From positions 4,331,501 through 4,395,500 of the forward strand of contig NZ_AP022671.1 in assembly GCF_011405515.1 (NCBI RefSeq): DNA of 64,000 nt. Direction: 5' to 3'. The notes below the pieces were generated by a model. That model made no database searches and was not told the DNA's origin. It saw nothing but the letters and a program-made list of their open reading frames with translations. A program made the translations under genes and the position numbers. This stretch comes from Nitrospira sp. KM1 (lineage in GTDB: Bacteria; Nitrospirota; Nitrospiria; Nitrospirales; Nitrospiraceae). Position 1 is the stretch's first letter. Every line of letters starts with the position of its first letter. Shown here piece by piece: positions 46,357-55,203 of the stretch.

Positions 46357-47100
46357 ATGGAACGCAATGGGTGGAAGCGCGGCGCCAAAATGCTTGTCGG
46401 AATCGCGGCAGGCGTGACGGCGCTCAGTGCCGTCGATGCCAGGGCGCTTCAATTTAACACAGGTGATCTGATGTTGGCTCTGTATGCCAACGGTCAGGAG
46501 TACTACCGGAACCTCGGGCCTGCTTCGACCGTCTTGGCTGGTCCGTTTTCCGTCGATATCAGCACCAGTTCATTGAATCCGTTGAGTGTGACCGCGGGTG
46601 CCGAACCGGTCCGCTGGTCATTGCTCAGCACTCAGGGGACCACGCAGCTCAACACGTTCATCAACACGGCCTCCCAGTTTACATCCGCCGAAATTAACGC
46701 CGCGGGCACCAATCAGGGGACCGTGGCGGTGAACTCGAATATGGCGGGATGGAGAAATGCGTTGGGTCTTGCCACAGGTCCGGGAACCGAAGCGGTGCTG
46801 GCTGCATCCAATCCTGCCTCATTCACGAGCAATTTCGGGGTGGGCGGGACATTGGGAGGCAACTTCACCGGAGCCGGCCAGCAGGGATTGTTCGATGAGA
46901 CCCTGACTATCGTGATGGCACAGGCGCGCGTGGGGACGGAATTCAACGTCCTCAGTGATGTCGGCCGTGCGGTTCTTGCCTCGAACGGTCTGCTCACCAT
47001 TACGCCTGTTCCTATTCCGGCGGCCGTGATTCTCTTCGGCACCGGCCTGATCGGGCTGGCAGGCATTGCCAGACGCGGCAGGGCGAAAGTGTCTGTGTAA
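46357..47100 (+). CDS. VPxPA-CTERM (PEP-CTERM-like) exported protein inside the TPS locus
   Basis: 247 residues. Signal peptide, a mature domain with few charges (LQFNTGDLMLALYANGQEYY), and a C-terminal sorting signal VPIPAAVILFGTGLIGLAG followed by ARRGR. Such VPLPA/PEP-CTERM tails are cleaved by exosortases; none is in the window. AAGGAGG is 7 bases before ATG 46357, whereas the frame extends to 46351. It sits between the TpsA and TpsB genes. Confidence 0.85.
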   Translation: MERNGWKRGAKMLVGIAAGVTALSAVDARALQFNTGDLMLALYANGQEYYRNLGPASTVLAGPFSVDISTSSLNPLSVTAGAEPVRWSLLSTQGTTQLNTFINTASQFTSAEINAAGTNQGTVAVNSNMAGWRNALGLATGPGTEAVLAASNPASFTSNFGVGGTLGGNFTGAGQQGLFDETLTIVMAQARVGTEFNVLSDVGRAVLASNGLLTITPVPIPAAVILFGTGLIGLAGIARRGRAKVSV

Positions 47101-47143
47101 AACAGTGTGTCGTCAACGAAGCGATTAAACAAGGAGTGTCGTG

Positions 47144-48676
47144 ATGCAATGTCTATCCACAGTTCAAGTGGGACGGTATCTCGCTGCCGCCGCTCTCACG
47201 GTTGGAGTCATCGCGCCGTCTGCGGCGCAGGCAGATATCAACATCGTCGGGTCAACTCACGGGCAGGCCTATCAAGGCGTCGCCAATCCGGTTGCGGGAC
47301 AGGCGGCGGCGTCGATTCCGCTAAGCTTGTGTGATGCGGGAGGTCCGACTCCAGAGCGATATCAGAATCTCGCGAATATTACCGATTTAACGGACCCCAC
47401 CATTCTCATCCCGGCCGGGAACATCGTGGTTTGGCGATGTACCAGAGGTGGTGTGCCGAATTTCCTGTTCCGTTACACAGGTGGATTTTCAGCCATGGCC
47501 TATAACAACGTGAAGGCTGCATTGGGCTCTCCTCAATCAAACTTCACCTCTATCGTACCGGGAGGGACGGGCTGTGTGGCCGTTGCCGGCAATCCTAAGA
47601 CGGATCCAGGAACTGGAAAACAGTACAACAGTTTCCAGAATTGTTCACAGAAGGAACTGGTCCCGGCGAATTTCGCGACTTCGGATACAAAGGGTACTGC
47701 CTTTCAGCCGACCATGTGTGACCAGAGCGGCACCTGCGCTCAGACCATTCTTGACACCGGCGTCACGTCGTTTCCGATTACGGCCACGGCCTTTTCTGTT
47801 ATCGTTGGAAACGGCGTGCAGAAGTGCGATCCGAATACAAAAGCCGCTGCAGGGAAAATTTCGCTGACCCGCATTCAGGCGGAAGCGATCTATACGGGAA
47901 CGGTTTCGTCTTGGAATCAGCTGGGTTACTGCGTATATCCCGTACAGCCGTTGAATCCGCCCGATGCGTCGTTGGGCGCCGGAGCCGGCGACATGTCGCC
48001 GATCGGCACACCGTTCAACCCGGGCATCGATCAAAGCATCGTGACCTGCTCGCGGCCGGTCGATGCGGGAACCCGCATCAACTATGACGCGATATTCCAA
48101 AAGGATGTCCGACAGATCTCCACCGGGACCATCGGTCCGCCGTTTACCGGGGATATCAATTATCTCGCGCCAACCGTTTCTGACGGATTGGCCTGTGTGC
48201 AGGGACGCTCAGCGGCTCCTGCCAGCAACGCAAATATGAACGCCATTACGTACAATCGGGCGGACGAGGCGGCAAGCCCTGTGGCGTTCGGCCTCGGTAA
48301 CGTCGGGCGTATGCGCGGCGGATACCCGGTGGCAATGGATGGTGTCCAGCCGAGCAACTTCACTGCACCGGCCGTGTTGTCCAATCCGAGCGATGCGGAG
48401 AGAGCCGCATCTCAGAAGGAATTCCGTTGCGGTCGATACATTTTCTGGGCCGACTGGGTCGGGATTCAACGCAACACGCCTGATGCCAACCAGGCTCTCT
48501 GGAACCAATACGTGGCAGGAATCGCGACTCTTCTGCCGAAAACCCAGATCGGATATTTCCACGCGAGAAACCTGCGCCAACCAGGTCAACCAGTGAATAC
48601 GGAGATGTTCGTGCAAAAAGCAGACACGAAAGGGCCGATCACCGTTAATCCTGGTGATCATCCGGCCTGCTACTGA
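47144..48676 (+). CDS. PstS-like periplasmic substrate-binding protein inside the TPS locus
   Basis: 510 residues with a signal peptide (YLAAAALTVGVIAPSAAQAD). The stretch ISLTRIQAEAIYTGTVSSWN is the typical segment of PstS-type (PBP_like_2) solute-binding proteins, though the rest is larger and cysteine-rich, with many possible disulfides. It may bind phosphate or another ligand, or be a surface protein that adopted the fold. AGGAG lies 7 bases before ATG 47144. No transporter permease genes are nearby. Confidence 0.7.
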   Translation: MQCLSTVQVGRYLAAAALTVGVIAPSAAQADINIVGSTHGQAYQGVANPVAGQAAASIPLSLCDAGGPTPERYQNLANITDLTDPTILIPAGNIVVWRCTRGGVPNFLFRYTGGFSAMAYNNVKAALGSPQSNFTSIVPGGTGCVAVAGNPKTDPGTGKQYNSFQNCSQKELVPANFATSDTKGTAFQPTMCDQSGTCAQTILDTGVTSFPITATAFSVIVGNGVQKCDPNTKAAAGKISLTRIQAEAIYTGTVSSWNQLGYCVYPVQPLNPPDASLGAGAGDMSPIGTPFNPGIDQSIVTCSRPVDAGTRINYDAIFQKDVRQISTGTIGPPFTGDINYLAPTVSDGLACVQGRSAAPASNANMNAITYNRADEAASPVAFGLGNVGRMRGGYPVAMDGVQPSNFTAPAVLSNPSDAERAASQKEFRCGRYIFWADWVGIQRNTPDANQALWNQYVAGIATLLPKTQIGYFHARNLRQPGQPVNTEMFVQKADTKGPITVNPGDHPACY

Positions 48677-48731
48677 TCGACGATCACTTCCTGGTATTAC
48701 CGGGTAAGACCACGGAGAGAGATGATTACGG

Positions 48732-48767
48732 GGTTCCGTTGCGGCGCCCATGCGTCGCAACGGAACC
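48732..48767. terminator. Strong 12-bp inverted repeat after the PstS-like gene
   Basis: GGTTCCGTTGCG (48732-48743) and CGCAACGGAACC (48756-48767) pair perfectly around 12 bases. It is 56 bases past the stop at 48676. No T-run follows, so it may be a terminator or an mRNA-end stabiliser. The rest of the 48677-49036 gap shows no gene. Confidence 0.5.
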
Positions 48768-49036
48768 GTGGTCGCAGCAGCAAGAGTGAACCTCTGGAAA
48801 CAGTCCTGACAGAGAACAGCACCTCATCAATCGTGATCCGGTCGCAAGATCCCTGTGATTGGTGAAACGCGTACGCGATTGGTGGCGGTCATTGTTAAGG
48901 GAGCGGAGCCTCATCGACAGTCGAGGCACCTCTGTTCTGATCAGAACGAACAGTCCGCTGCTTGTACCATGGAGGTTGAGCAAGTCGGTAAGAGGAACCG
49001 GTTCCTCCAGATGTGGAGGGAGCGTGAATAGGGCAG

Positions 49037-50914
49037 TTGAAACACCTTCGACAAGTCTTGGCACCAATGGGCGTTGGCGACAAGCGATGCGGTTGGAAGG
49101 AGCCGCTTGCGGTCATAATCGTGTCACTCGCCATTGCGTCTGGAATCGCTCCAGCATATGGCGAAGGTCCTGCCCCGACCGGTAAGGCATCATCCACAAC
49201 CGCAGTCCGAGCGGCGGATATTCCAAAAGCCAGCCCGTCTCGAAATGGCGATGTCAAAACAGTCGCCGCTGCCGACCGCAATACCAGCTCTTCGCGACCT
49301 TCCAAGGCTGCACCGGCGGTCAGACAGCCGGACCAGCCCGAAAGCGATGACCACGTTACGTTTACCATCAAAGATTTCTTTGTACAGGGAAACAATCTCC
49401 TGCCCCCCGAGCGCATCGATTCGTTGCTGGAACCATTTATCGGAAAGTCTCGCCGTTTCAACGACATCGAGAAGGCTCGCGCGACACTGGAGCAGGCGTA
49501 CCGCGAGCTGGGGTATCCGACGATTGCCGTCACGGTTCCGGAGCAGACCGTGGAGTTCGGGATCATCACATTGACAGTGACAGAGGGTCGACTGAAGACG
49601 ATCGACGTGACTGACAACTGGTGGTTTTCGTCCGCCTACATAAAGAACAAGCTTCCCGCGGTCAAGCCGGGAGCGCTCCTGCATGAGCCGACCGTTCTCA
49701 AACAACTGGATACTCTGAATGCCAACCCCGATCTCAAGGTCGTGCCGGTCTTGAAGACGTCCGACAATCCTGAGCAACTGAATCTTGAGCTGAAAGCGAA
49801 GGATCGGCCGCCTCTTCACGGAAAGGTCGAGTTGAACAATCGGGGTGTGCCGACGACCCCCAGGCTCAGACTGAACGCCGCGGTGCAGTATACGAACTTG
49901 TTCGACGCTGACCATGCCATCACGCTGCAGACGAGTCAAACTCCCCAGGATTGGGGCGCGGTCGAAGTCTACAGCGGCAATTACTACATACCGTTCGGCG
50001 CGTCCGAACACCAACTCGTGTTCTATGGTGCCACTGCACGCAGCCGCGCTCAGTTGGATTCCTCACCCATTCCCACGGGCGGCGGGTTGGATATTATCGG
50101 CAACTCCACCATTGCCGGGTTCCGCTACCAATTCCCGTTAGGCATGACGGGATCTTTGAGACACCAACTTTCGGTCGGGGTGGATTATAAACATCTCGGA
50201 CGCAGCAATGCAGAGCTTCCGGGTACGGGCATCAGTGTGACGGCAACCAATCCGCTCACGTATACACCGGCGTCTCTGGGTTACACCGGTCTGGCTCGGG
50301 ATGAACAGGGGTATACGAAGCTGACGGCGACAACTCGCGGCTACATTGCCGGCATCATGCCGGAAGGTGATAAAGATCATTTTGCAGGCGATCCCAACGA
50401 TCCGTTGGAAACTCCCGGATTTCGAAAGGGCTCGTCCGGATCCTTCATTGTCGTGCAGGGCGGAATTGAGCGGTATCAGGTCTTACCAGGGGATTTCGGG
50501 CTTACGGCAAAAGCCGACGGTCAATGGGTGAACGAACCGGTTGTTCCAACCGAGCAATATTTCGCGGGAGGAATGGAGTCCGTGCGTGGATACCGGGAAT
50601 TCGAAGCCGTCGGAGACAATGCCGCCCACGCGACTATCGAAGCGGTAAGCCCGGCTCTCAATAAGCTGCCGCTCGAGCATGTCAGCCGTTCGCTTCGCTT
50701 CGTGGCGTTCTATGACACGGCCTACTTGTGGATCAGACAACCTGTGCCGGGCCAAGTCGGCCATTGGTATCTCCAGGGCACCGGTGTCGGGTTCAGGTTA
50801 ACAGTGAGCGATTACCTCCGGTTCCGCTATGACGCGGCCTGGACCCTCAACAGCGGACCGTTTACCCCTGCCGGGTCCTATTACGGACATTTTTCGCTGG
50901 AGGCTGTATTCTGA
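49037..50914 (+). CDS. TpsB-family outer-membrane transporter (FhaC/ShlB/HecB-like)
   Basis: About 625 residues. A signal sequence (LAVIIVSLAIASGIAPAYG) is followed by a disordered linker and two POTRA domains (FTIKDFFVQGNNLLPPERI, then QAYRELGYPTIAVTVPEQTV). A 16-strand-type barrel follows, with its end at YYGHFSLEAVF (terminal Phe). The conserved YFAGGMESVRGYRE segment is the VRGY/F motif of the plug loop. It probably secretes the exoprotein at 41841. The start is TTG 49037 or ATG 49067; both are in frame, and ATG gives a shorter, more normal signal peptide. Confidence 0.9.
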   Translation: MKHLRQVLAPMGVGDKRCGWKEPLAVIIVSLAIASGIAPAYGEGPAPTGKASSTTAVRAADIPKASPSRNGDVKTVAAADRNTSSSRPSKAAPAVRQPDQPESDDHVTFTIKDFFVQGNNLLPPERIDSLLEPFIGKSRRFNDIEKARATLEQAYRELGYPTIAVTVPEQTVEFGIITLTVTEGRLKTIDVTDNWWFSSAYIKNKLPAVKPGALLHEPTVLKQLDTLNANPDLKVVPVLKTSDNPEQLNLELKAKDRPPLHGKVELNNRGVPTTPRLRLNAAVQYTNLFDADHAITLQTSQTPQDWGAVEVYSGNYYIPFGASEHQLVFYGATARSRAQLDSSPIPTGGGLDIIGNSTIAGFRYQFPLGMTGSLRHQLSVGVDYKHLGRSNAELPGTGISVTATNPLTYTPASLGYTGLARDEQGYTKLTATTRGYIAGIMPEGDKDHFAGDPNDPLETPGFRKGSSGSFIVVQGGIERYQVLPGDFGLTAKADGQWVNEPVVPTEQYFAGGMESVRGYREFEAVGDNAAHATIEAVSPALNKLPLEHVSRSLRFVAFYDTAYLWIRQPVPGQVGHWYLQGTGVGFRLTVSDYLRFRYDAAWTLNSGPFTPAGSYYGHFSLEAVF

Positions 50915-51597
50915 ACAGAAGCAGCAAACACCGCGGGCATTGAGGCAGGGCACAAGATGCAGAATCTTTCGTCGATCCGGATACAAGATATTTAATCGCG
51001 GGTGCAGTGAAAAACGGAGATGAGAAGTGTGTAAACTATTTGTCAAAGGTGCCACGATAGGGTTGACGGAAAAGCACGTATTGGATAAACATACGTAGTA
51101 TCGCTTCCAGACGTAGGGCGCGCTGCATCAATTGGGCGATTGTTGTAGCGGGGCGAGTCCGACGTTGAAGGAGAGCCGACGGCCGGTGCGCTCGACATCG
51201 GAGTGCCTGACCGTTGTGTCAAACCTGGTACGGACGTACCGGTCTTCTTTCAGCCAAGGACCTGTGTCATGAACCGCAGTCGCTCGCAGATTGATTCACC
51301 TATCCTCTTTCTACGAACCGGTTCCCGCCGCCGACGCGATGAACTCTCCGCAGAAGTTCCTACCCTGATATCAGGGCTCATCCATTCGATTCCACGGTTC
51401 GCGAGCACACTTGGCGCAAGGCAGCGTGCAGGCATTGGTCGGCAACTTCGCCGTCACGATGGGGTGTGCTTGACAGATGTTTCTGCTAAGAGGTTCAAGG
51501 GCCTACGGCAGAATGTCAGCAGTGCCAAGATGGTATTGCGACATGCTGATTTCCGCGCTCACGATGGAGCGCGTTTTACCATGATGGAGGTGTAACA
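50915..51597. other. Gene-free region with conserved upstream motif and structured repeat copy A
   Basis: About 680 bases. It holds TGTAAACT (51030-51037), TGTCAAA (51041-51047) and GTTGAC (51062-51067), spaced as in the region before the gene at 58092. Next come an inverted repeat ACGTAT/ATACGT (51076-51096) and structured repeat copy A (51112-51173). A perfect palindrome CCCTGATATCAGGG (51363-51376) and a shorter one around 51229-51242 lie further on. An open frame at 51203-51595 has no family or binding-site support. The region may be a long leader for the VPxPA gene at 51598. Confidence 0.55.
51112..51173 (+). repeat. Structured repeat, copy A
   Basis: A hairpin of CGCTGCATCAAT (51121-51132) with ATTGTTGTAGCG (51139-51150) and a TGGGCG loop follows GTAGGGCG. 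The segment 51148-51169 is identical to 57831-57852 in copy C. The first stem seen in copies B and C has no partner strand here. Confidence 0.65.
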
Positions 51598-52503
51598 ATG
51601 TCCAAGCAGATCATGTTGAAGAGCGTCGCGCTCGTCGCGTTGGCGCTGGGCGCACCGGTCATTGCTCAAGCGGACACGGTGACGCTCCAAGCGTGGCACG
51701 ACGCCACGATCTTTGAAAATGCCTTCCAATCTGGCGGCAACGGCGCCACGAACAGTAACGGGGCAGGCCCTGGCATCTTTGCCGGCTCCAATAGCAATCA
51801 ATCTCCGCGACGTGGCCTGCTCTCCTTTGATGTCTCCAGCATTCCAACTGGTGCCACGATCACTGGTGCTCAGGTGCAGCTAACGGTAGGTCAGATCGCC
51901 GGCTCCGGAGGTTCCGGAAGCGGCGGTGATCAACTCACGAGAACTATTGAGCTCTATAAGCTGAACACGGATTGGGGAGAGGGAACGACTGGGAACACAG
52001 CGACCATGATTGGAGGCACCGGTCAAGGGTTTCCGGGAAACCCGGGCGATGCGACATGGACGGACAACAAGCTGACCCAGAGTCAATGGACTACCCCGGG
52101 CGCATTGGGCAACACGAATGGGGTAGCGAGTGCCAGCACTCAGATTCAAGGAGGTCTTGCGGTCGGAGGCGCCCAAAACCAAACATTTACGTGGAGCTCA
52201 GCCCAGCTGGTGGCAGACGTGCAGTCATGGTTGGCTAATCCAACAAGCAATTTCGGCTGGCTCTTGAAGAATGTCGATGAAGTCGATAATCCAGCGACGC
52301 CTGCCGTCAACGAAGGGTTCCAGACGTTCCGAAGCTTCTACACCAAGGAAGGTGAGACTTTGGGCTTGGGACAGGGGCCGCGGTTGGTACTGGACTATAG
52401 TTTGGCGCCCGTACCGGTACCGGCGGCAATTTGGCTGTTCGGCAGCGGCTTGGCGGCCATGGTCGGGTTTGCGCGCAGAAGCATGAATCGCATTGCGTCA
52501 TAA
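51598..52503 (+). CDS. VPxPA-CTERM DNRLRE-domain exported protein (first copy)
   Basis: 301 residues. A signal peptide (LVALALGAPVIAQAD) leads to a DNRLRE-type beta-sandwich domain (RRGLLSFDVSSIPTGATIT, then ELYKLNTDWGEGTT and WSSAQLVADVQSWLANPTS). The C-terminal sorting signal is VPVPAAIWLFGSGLAAMVG with FARR. The domain is seen in secreted polysaccharide-related proteins. A paralogue lies at 59035. Probably surface-attached or exopolysaccharide-associated. Confidence 0.88.
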   Translation: MSKQIMLKSVALVALALGAPVIAQADTVTLQAWHDATIFENAFQSGGNGATNSNGAGPGIFAGSNSNQSPRRGLLSFDVSSIPTGATITGAQVQLTVGQIAGSGGSGSGGDQLTRTIELYKLNTDWGEGTTGNTATMIGGTGQGFPGNPGDATWTDNKLTQSQWTTPGALGNTNGVASASTQIQGGLAVGGAQNQTFTWSSAQLVADVQSWLANPTSNFGWLLKNVDEVDNPATPAVNEGFQTFRSFYTKEGETLGLGQGPRLVLDYSLAPVPVPAAIWLFGSGLAAMVGFARRSMNRIAS

Positions 52504-52518
52504 ATCATGACAGAGCAA

Positions 52519-52547
52519 GACCGGCGTTCGTAATGCGAACGCCGGTC
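52519..52547. terminator. 12-bp hairpin between two VPxPA-CTERM genes
   Basis: GACCGGCGTTCG (52519-52530) pairs perfectly with CGAACGCCGGTC (52536-52547) around TAATG. There is no T-run. It lies 16 bases after one stop and 17 before the next start, so it could act as a partial terminator or RNA stabiliser within one transcript. Confidence 0.5.
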
Positions 52548-52564
52548 GCCTCGAGGAGTCCACC

Positions 52565-53116
52565 ATGATCAAATCGATGATAGTCGCGCTTCTGTCGAGT
52601 GGCTTGCTCGGATTCATGGCGCCAATGCACTTCGCAGAGGCGGCGCTGGTGCAGTTTCAGTTCAACGGCTCACAGACGGGCAATCCTGCGGTGACCGTGC
52701 AGGCGCTGCTGGGGATCGATTCATCCCTCGTGGCGCCCAACGGCTCATTCAATCAAGCGGACCTGTCCTCTTTTTTCGTGCAATATAACGGCACGGCGTT
52801 TACGGCGTCGTCCAGCGCGCTCCCGCCGAGTCTTTCGGGACAATTCAACAATGTGGCAAGCGGATTCTCCTCGCTCTTTGCCAACGACCCGCTGACTGTT
52901 CCCGGCCATTCCGGAACCAACAATTTTCAGTTCTTCGGAGGCAATGGCCAATCGTGGGCATTCGGCGTGACCGGTCCTGCGCCTGGCCCGTTGAACGTCC
53001 AAGGAACCGGTGTCTGGATGTTGGCGCCGGTACCCATACCGGCAGCTGTGTGGCTGTTCGGCAGTGGGTTGGCCTCGATAGTCGGCTTTGCACGCCGGAC
53101 CGTGCAACAGCGATGA
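52565..53116 (+). CDS. Short VPxPA-CTERM exported protein
   Basis: 183 residues: signal peptide (MIKSMIVALLSSGLLGFMA), a small low-charge beta-rich domain (LVQFQFNGSQTGNPAVTVQA) and the sorting tail VPIPAAVWLFGSGLASIVG with FARR. GAGGAG lies before ATG 52565. No enzyme motif. Downstream of the DNRLRE gene and a 12-bp hairpin. Confidence 0.82.
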   Translation: MIKSMIVALLSSGLLGFMAPMHFAEAALVQFQFNGSQTGNPAVTVQALLGIDSSLVAPNGSFNQADLSSFFVQYNGTAFTASSSALPPSLSGQFNNVASGFSSLFANDPLTVPGHSGTNNFQFFGGNGQSWAFGVTGPAPGPLNVQGTGVWMLAPVPIPAAVWLFGSGLASIVGFARRTVQQR

Positions 53117-53701
53117 TCGAATGGGCCGACATGTTGGCTGCAGTGTAGCGCATAGACAAATCGTCAAAGCAATGAGACAAGACGGCTAGTGATCGCCGGC
53201 CGTGTCATGTGTCTGCGGAGATGGCGCGAAGAACCCGGATGTTGTAACTATCGGGGACGATGACGCTTGGATTCCGGCTGACCGTGCTCACGAGTGTTGC
53301 GGAACAGATCTTTCGTAACGGCGGCAAGGCATCAGCCGACAATGTCACCCTTACGGCAATGTCAGCGGCCGAAACTGTGATTCAGGATAGTTCATCAGTC
53401 AAAGGCATGACGCAAGTGATTATGAGGACATGTCATCGGAGTTTATCTGACGGAGACAAATGAAAAGGCGACTAACGGGCCCATCTCTTCCGATTCAAGC
53501 CAACTGCTCGAACCGTCGGGTCGATAACATTTGCAAATCGTAATAATATGGTATCACGAGCAAAGTGAAGTCTTGATTTGCCATAATGGCCGTCGCTCGC
53601 CGGCGACGGCCATTTATGTTGGGACGCATGATGATTGGTTACTGTCCTGGCCCGAACAGGATGGTGTTCGTCCAAGTGTGAATGTGCGATACATTCACTT
53701 G
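53117..53701. other. Gene-poor stretch before the remnant cluster
   Basis: About 585 bases without a supported gene. Short open frames have no binding sites or family resemblance. The only clear structure is the hairpin at 53586-53613. Confidence 0.4.
53586..53617. terminator. Intrinsic-terminator-like hairpin
   Basis: ATGGCCGTCGC (53586-53596) and GCGACGGCCAT (53603-53613) pair perfectly around TCGCCG, followed by TTAT. The T-run is short. It has no adjacent gene that it clearly ends and may be a leftover from a lost gene. Confidence 0.5.
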
Positions 53702-53784
53702 TCACTGTTGAGCGGTGTGCAGCAAATTCCGGCGAGCAAATCCAGCGATCCTCACGAGTCCACTGCTGAAGAGCCAGAGGCGGC
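53702..53784 (-). pseudogene. Remnant C-terminal tail of a VPxPA-CTERM gene
   Basis: On the minus strand the frame reads LWLFSSGLVRIAGFARR to a stop at 53702, very like the WLFGSGLxxxVGFARR tails of the intact genes. Upstream the frame is wrong (LSRR in place of VPVPAA), and a neighbouring frame reads VSASLAA, consistent with a frameshift. The rest of the gene is absent; structured repeat copy B begins 39 bases away. It is a fragment with no promoter or start. Confidence 0.55.
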
Positions 53785-53822
53785 GAGAGAGGCGCTGACG
53801 AAGCGGTCTCTCTTCATCTACC

Positions 53823-53888
53823 GTGCGCCGCATTGTTCGGCGTAGGGCGGCGCACTGCTTCGATTGGGCGATCAAGCAGCGGGGCGAG
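53823..53888 (+). repeat. Structured repeat, copy B
   Basis: Two stems: GTGCGCCGC (53823-53831) with GCGGCGCAC (53847-53855), perfect; and CTGCTTcGAT (53855-53864) with ATCAAGCAG (53871-53879) around TGGGCG, one bulged base. It ends in GGGGCGAG. It lies between two gene remnants on opposite strands. Confidence 0.65.
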
Positions 53889-53893
53889 GTCAT

Positions 53894-54015
53894 ATGAAGC
53901 TGCGCTCGGTCTTGAAGATCGTCGATGACAATACCCATATGTTTGAAATGTACGGCACCGACGATAAAAGCGGTCAGAAGCGAAGATGATGGAGATTACC
54001 TATATGCGGAAGTGA
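53894..54015 (+). pseudogene. Frameshifted C-terminal remnant of a DUF1579 protein
   Basis: From 53894 the frame reads MKLRSVLKIVDDNTHMFEMY and onwards to a stop at 53987. The continuation KMMEITYMRK with stop at 54013-54015 is in another frame, so a frameshift lies near 53980. The pattern IVDDxTHxFEMYGxD...MMEITYxRK is the C-terminus of DUF1579 proteins. The first 100 or so residues are missing and replaced by structured repeat copy B directly upstream. Confidence 0.6.
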
Positions 54016-54405
54016 TAACGCCGCCATGACGCGAACGCTATGCCTCGAGTCAGCGCATACAGGTCCTCCTCTCTTTCACTTGCGCGACTAATTGGAGATT
54101 TGACAGTATTGTGGCCGTCGTGGAGACAGCCATTGTGTTCCTGCTTGCCATACGACAAACCCACTCAAAAAATGGCGGAGGCGATAGCGGAGCGAACCCA
54201 TCGCCAGTAGTCGCAAGACTGAAGCGCATAGTGTATTCGTCGAAGAGGAAACCAGGGCGAGCATACTGGATGGATGACGGTTTCGCTGTCCCTCTTAAGA
54301 GGCATCGATCGGCAATCCTGAACATACGACTGTAGGGCCGGTTGTTGGTAGTAACACGGAAGAGACGGCCCCCAAGGAAGTTCAGTGCTTCGATTGGCGT
54401 CGAGT
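54016..54405. other. Stretch without a supported gene
   Basis: About 390 bases between the DUF1579 remnant and the small gene pair. A 125-codon minus-strand open frame (54050-54427) follows the small pair, but its composition is not protein-like and it has no family resemblance, so it is not called. No other structure was seen. Confidence 0.35.
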
Positions 54406-54546
54406 TCATCCACCGGCAGAATCCCATGTCGAGCCGTTCCAGATCTCGACTCGGCCGGATCCATCGCCGAGCTCCACCACGCGCAGCTCGAGGTCTCCGA
54501 TCTTCACCGGACCGACAATGACTCGAACTACTTGGTTATCAGTCAT
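54406..54546 (-). CDS. Possible 46-residue small protein
   Basis: The frame reads MTDNQVVRVIVGPVKIGDLE, then a Gly/Ser/Trp-rich end (GRVEIWNGSTWDSAGG). Its start overlaps the stop of the zinc-ribbon-like gene at 54539 (ATGACTGA), suggesting translational coupling. The strand-like alternation of residues is protein-like. No family recognised. Confidence 0.4.
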   Translation of the reverse strand: MTDNQVVRVIVGPVKIGDLELRVVELGDGSGRVEIWNGSTWDSAGG

Positions 54547-54787
54547 GGGGAGAGGTCGGTGCTTTGAGAATCTTAGATGAGATGGAAACTACGTCGTCCC
54601 ACAGACGTTTCAACATCAGCCGAATTATGCGTCGTTTTCTCCCAACAATCCGCTCGCCTGTTTGTCGACGAGCGAGCATCTGTTCGGCACGGCTCTTCCA
54701 CAAGCACTCTTCACAAACCTCATACCTATAGAGTGTACAGTTCAAGTGGCCACAGGTCGTACATCTGTCATGCCGGCCATTTCCCAT
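54539..54787 (-). CDS. Possible small four-cysteine (zinc-ribbon-like) protein
   Basis: 82 residues: CTTCGHLNCTLYRYEVCEEC presents two CxxC pairs, followed by a basic helical tail (RIVGRKRRIIRLMLKRLW). Start ATG 54787 has AAGGA 7 bases upstream; longer in-frame starts at 54805 and 54841 lack such a site. It could be a nucleic-acid-binding orphan. The next gene overlaps its stop. Confidence 0.45.
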   Translation of the reverse strand: MGNGRHDRCTTCGHLNCTLYRYEVCEECLWKSRAEQMLARRQTGERIVGRKRRIIRLMLKRLWDDVVSISSKILKAPTSPHD

Positions 54788-55203
54788 GTATGTTCCTTTT
54801 GACATATGTCCAGGCAATAGCTCACGGCACTCATCCGCCATCAAGAAGATGGAGAGTAAGGAAGATATGTTTCGCAACTCCATACCACGCAAGAGGGGAT
54901 GAGCGGTGAGTGCGAATTCGCGCATATAGTCCGGCACATGCGTCGTGCTGACACGTCTTCGATCATGCTTAGCACACCGAGTCGCAACCCCGGCTCGTCG
55001 ACAGTGCGACGCCATCACCCTCACCAAAGATCGCTGGCAGGAATGACCTCGGAGTGGCGCTCGGCCCCTTCTTCCTTCGGGGCATCGAAATATATGCGAA
55101 AGGGACTCGCCGATACGAGATGCTGTACAATCGCCCTCACGAGCGCGCGCCGGCCAGGTTGCCGCAGAGTCAAATGAAGGCATCTTTGAGAACGCTAAGA
55201 GTG
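54788..55203. other. Stretch upstream of the lipoprotein gene
   Basis: About 415 bases with only long open frames that look non-coding. It holds the divergent promoters of the zinc-ribbon-like gene and the lipoprotein; no convincing -35/-10 pair was seen. Confidence 0.3.

Noticed and set aside
51112-51173. Structured repeat as an integron attC site
   Set aside because: No consensus R'/R'' core sites (GTTRRRY and its complement) at the ends and no integrase in the window.
51203-51595. 130-codon open frame before the VPxPA gene at 51598
   Set aside because: Arg-rich without domain pattern, no binding site, and it crosses palindromic leader sequence.
54050-54427. 125-codon minus-strand open frame after the small gene pair
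   Set aside because: No family resemblance or binding site; residue order does not look like a folded protein.
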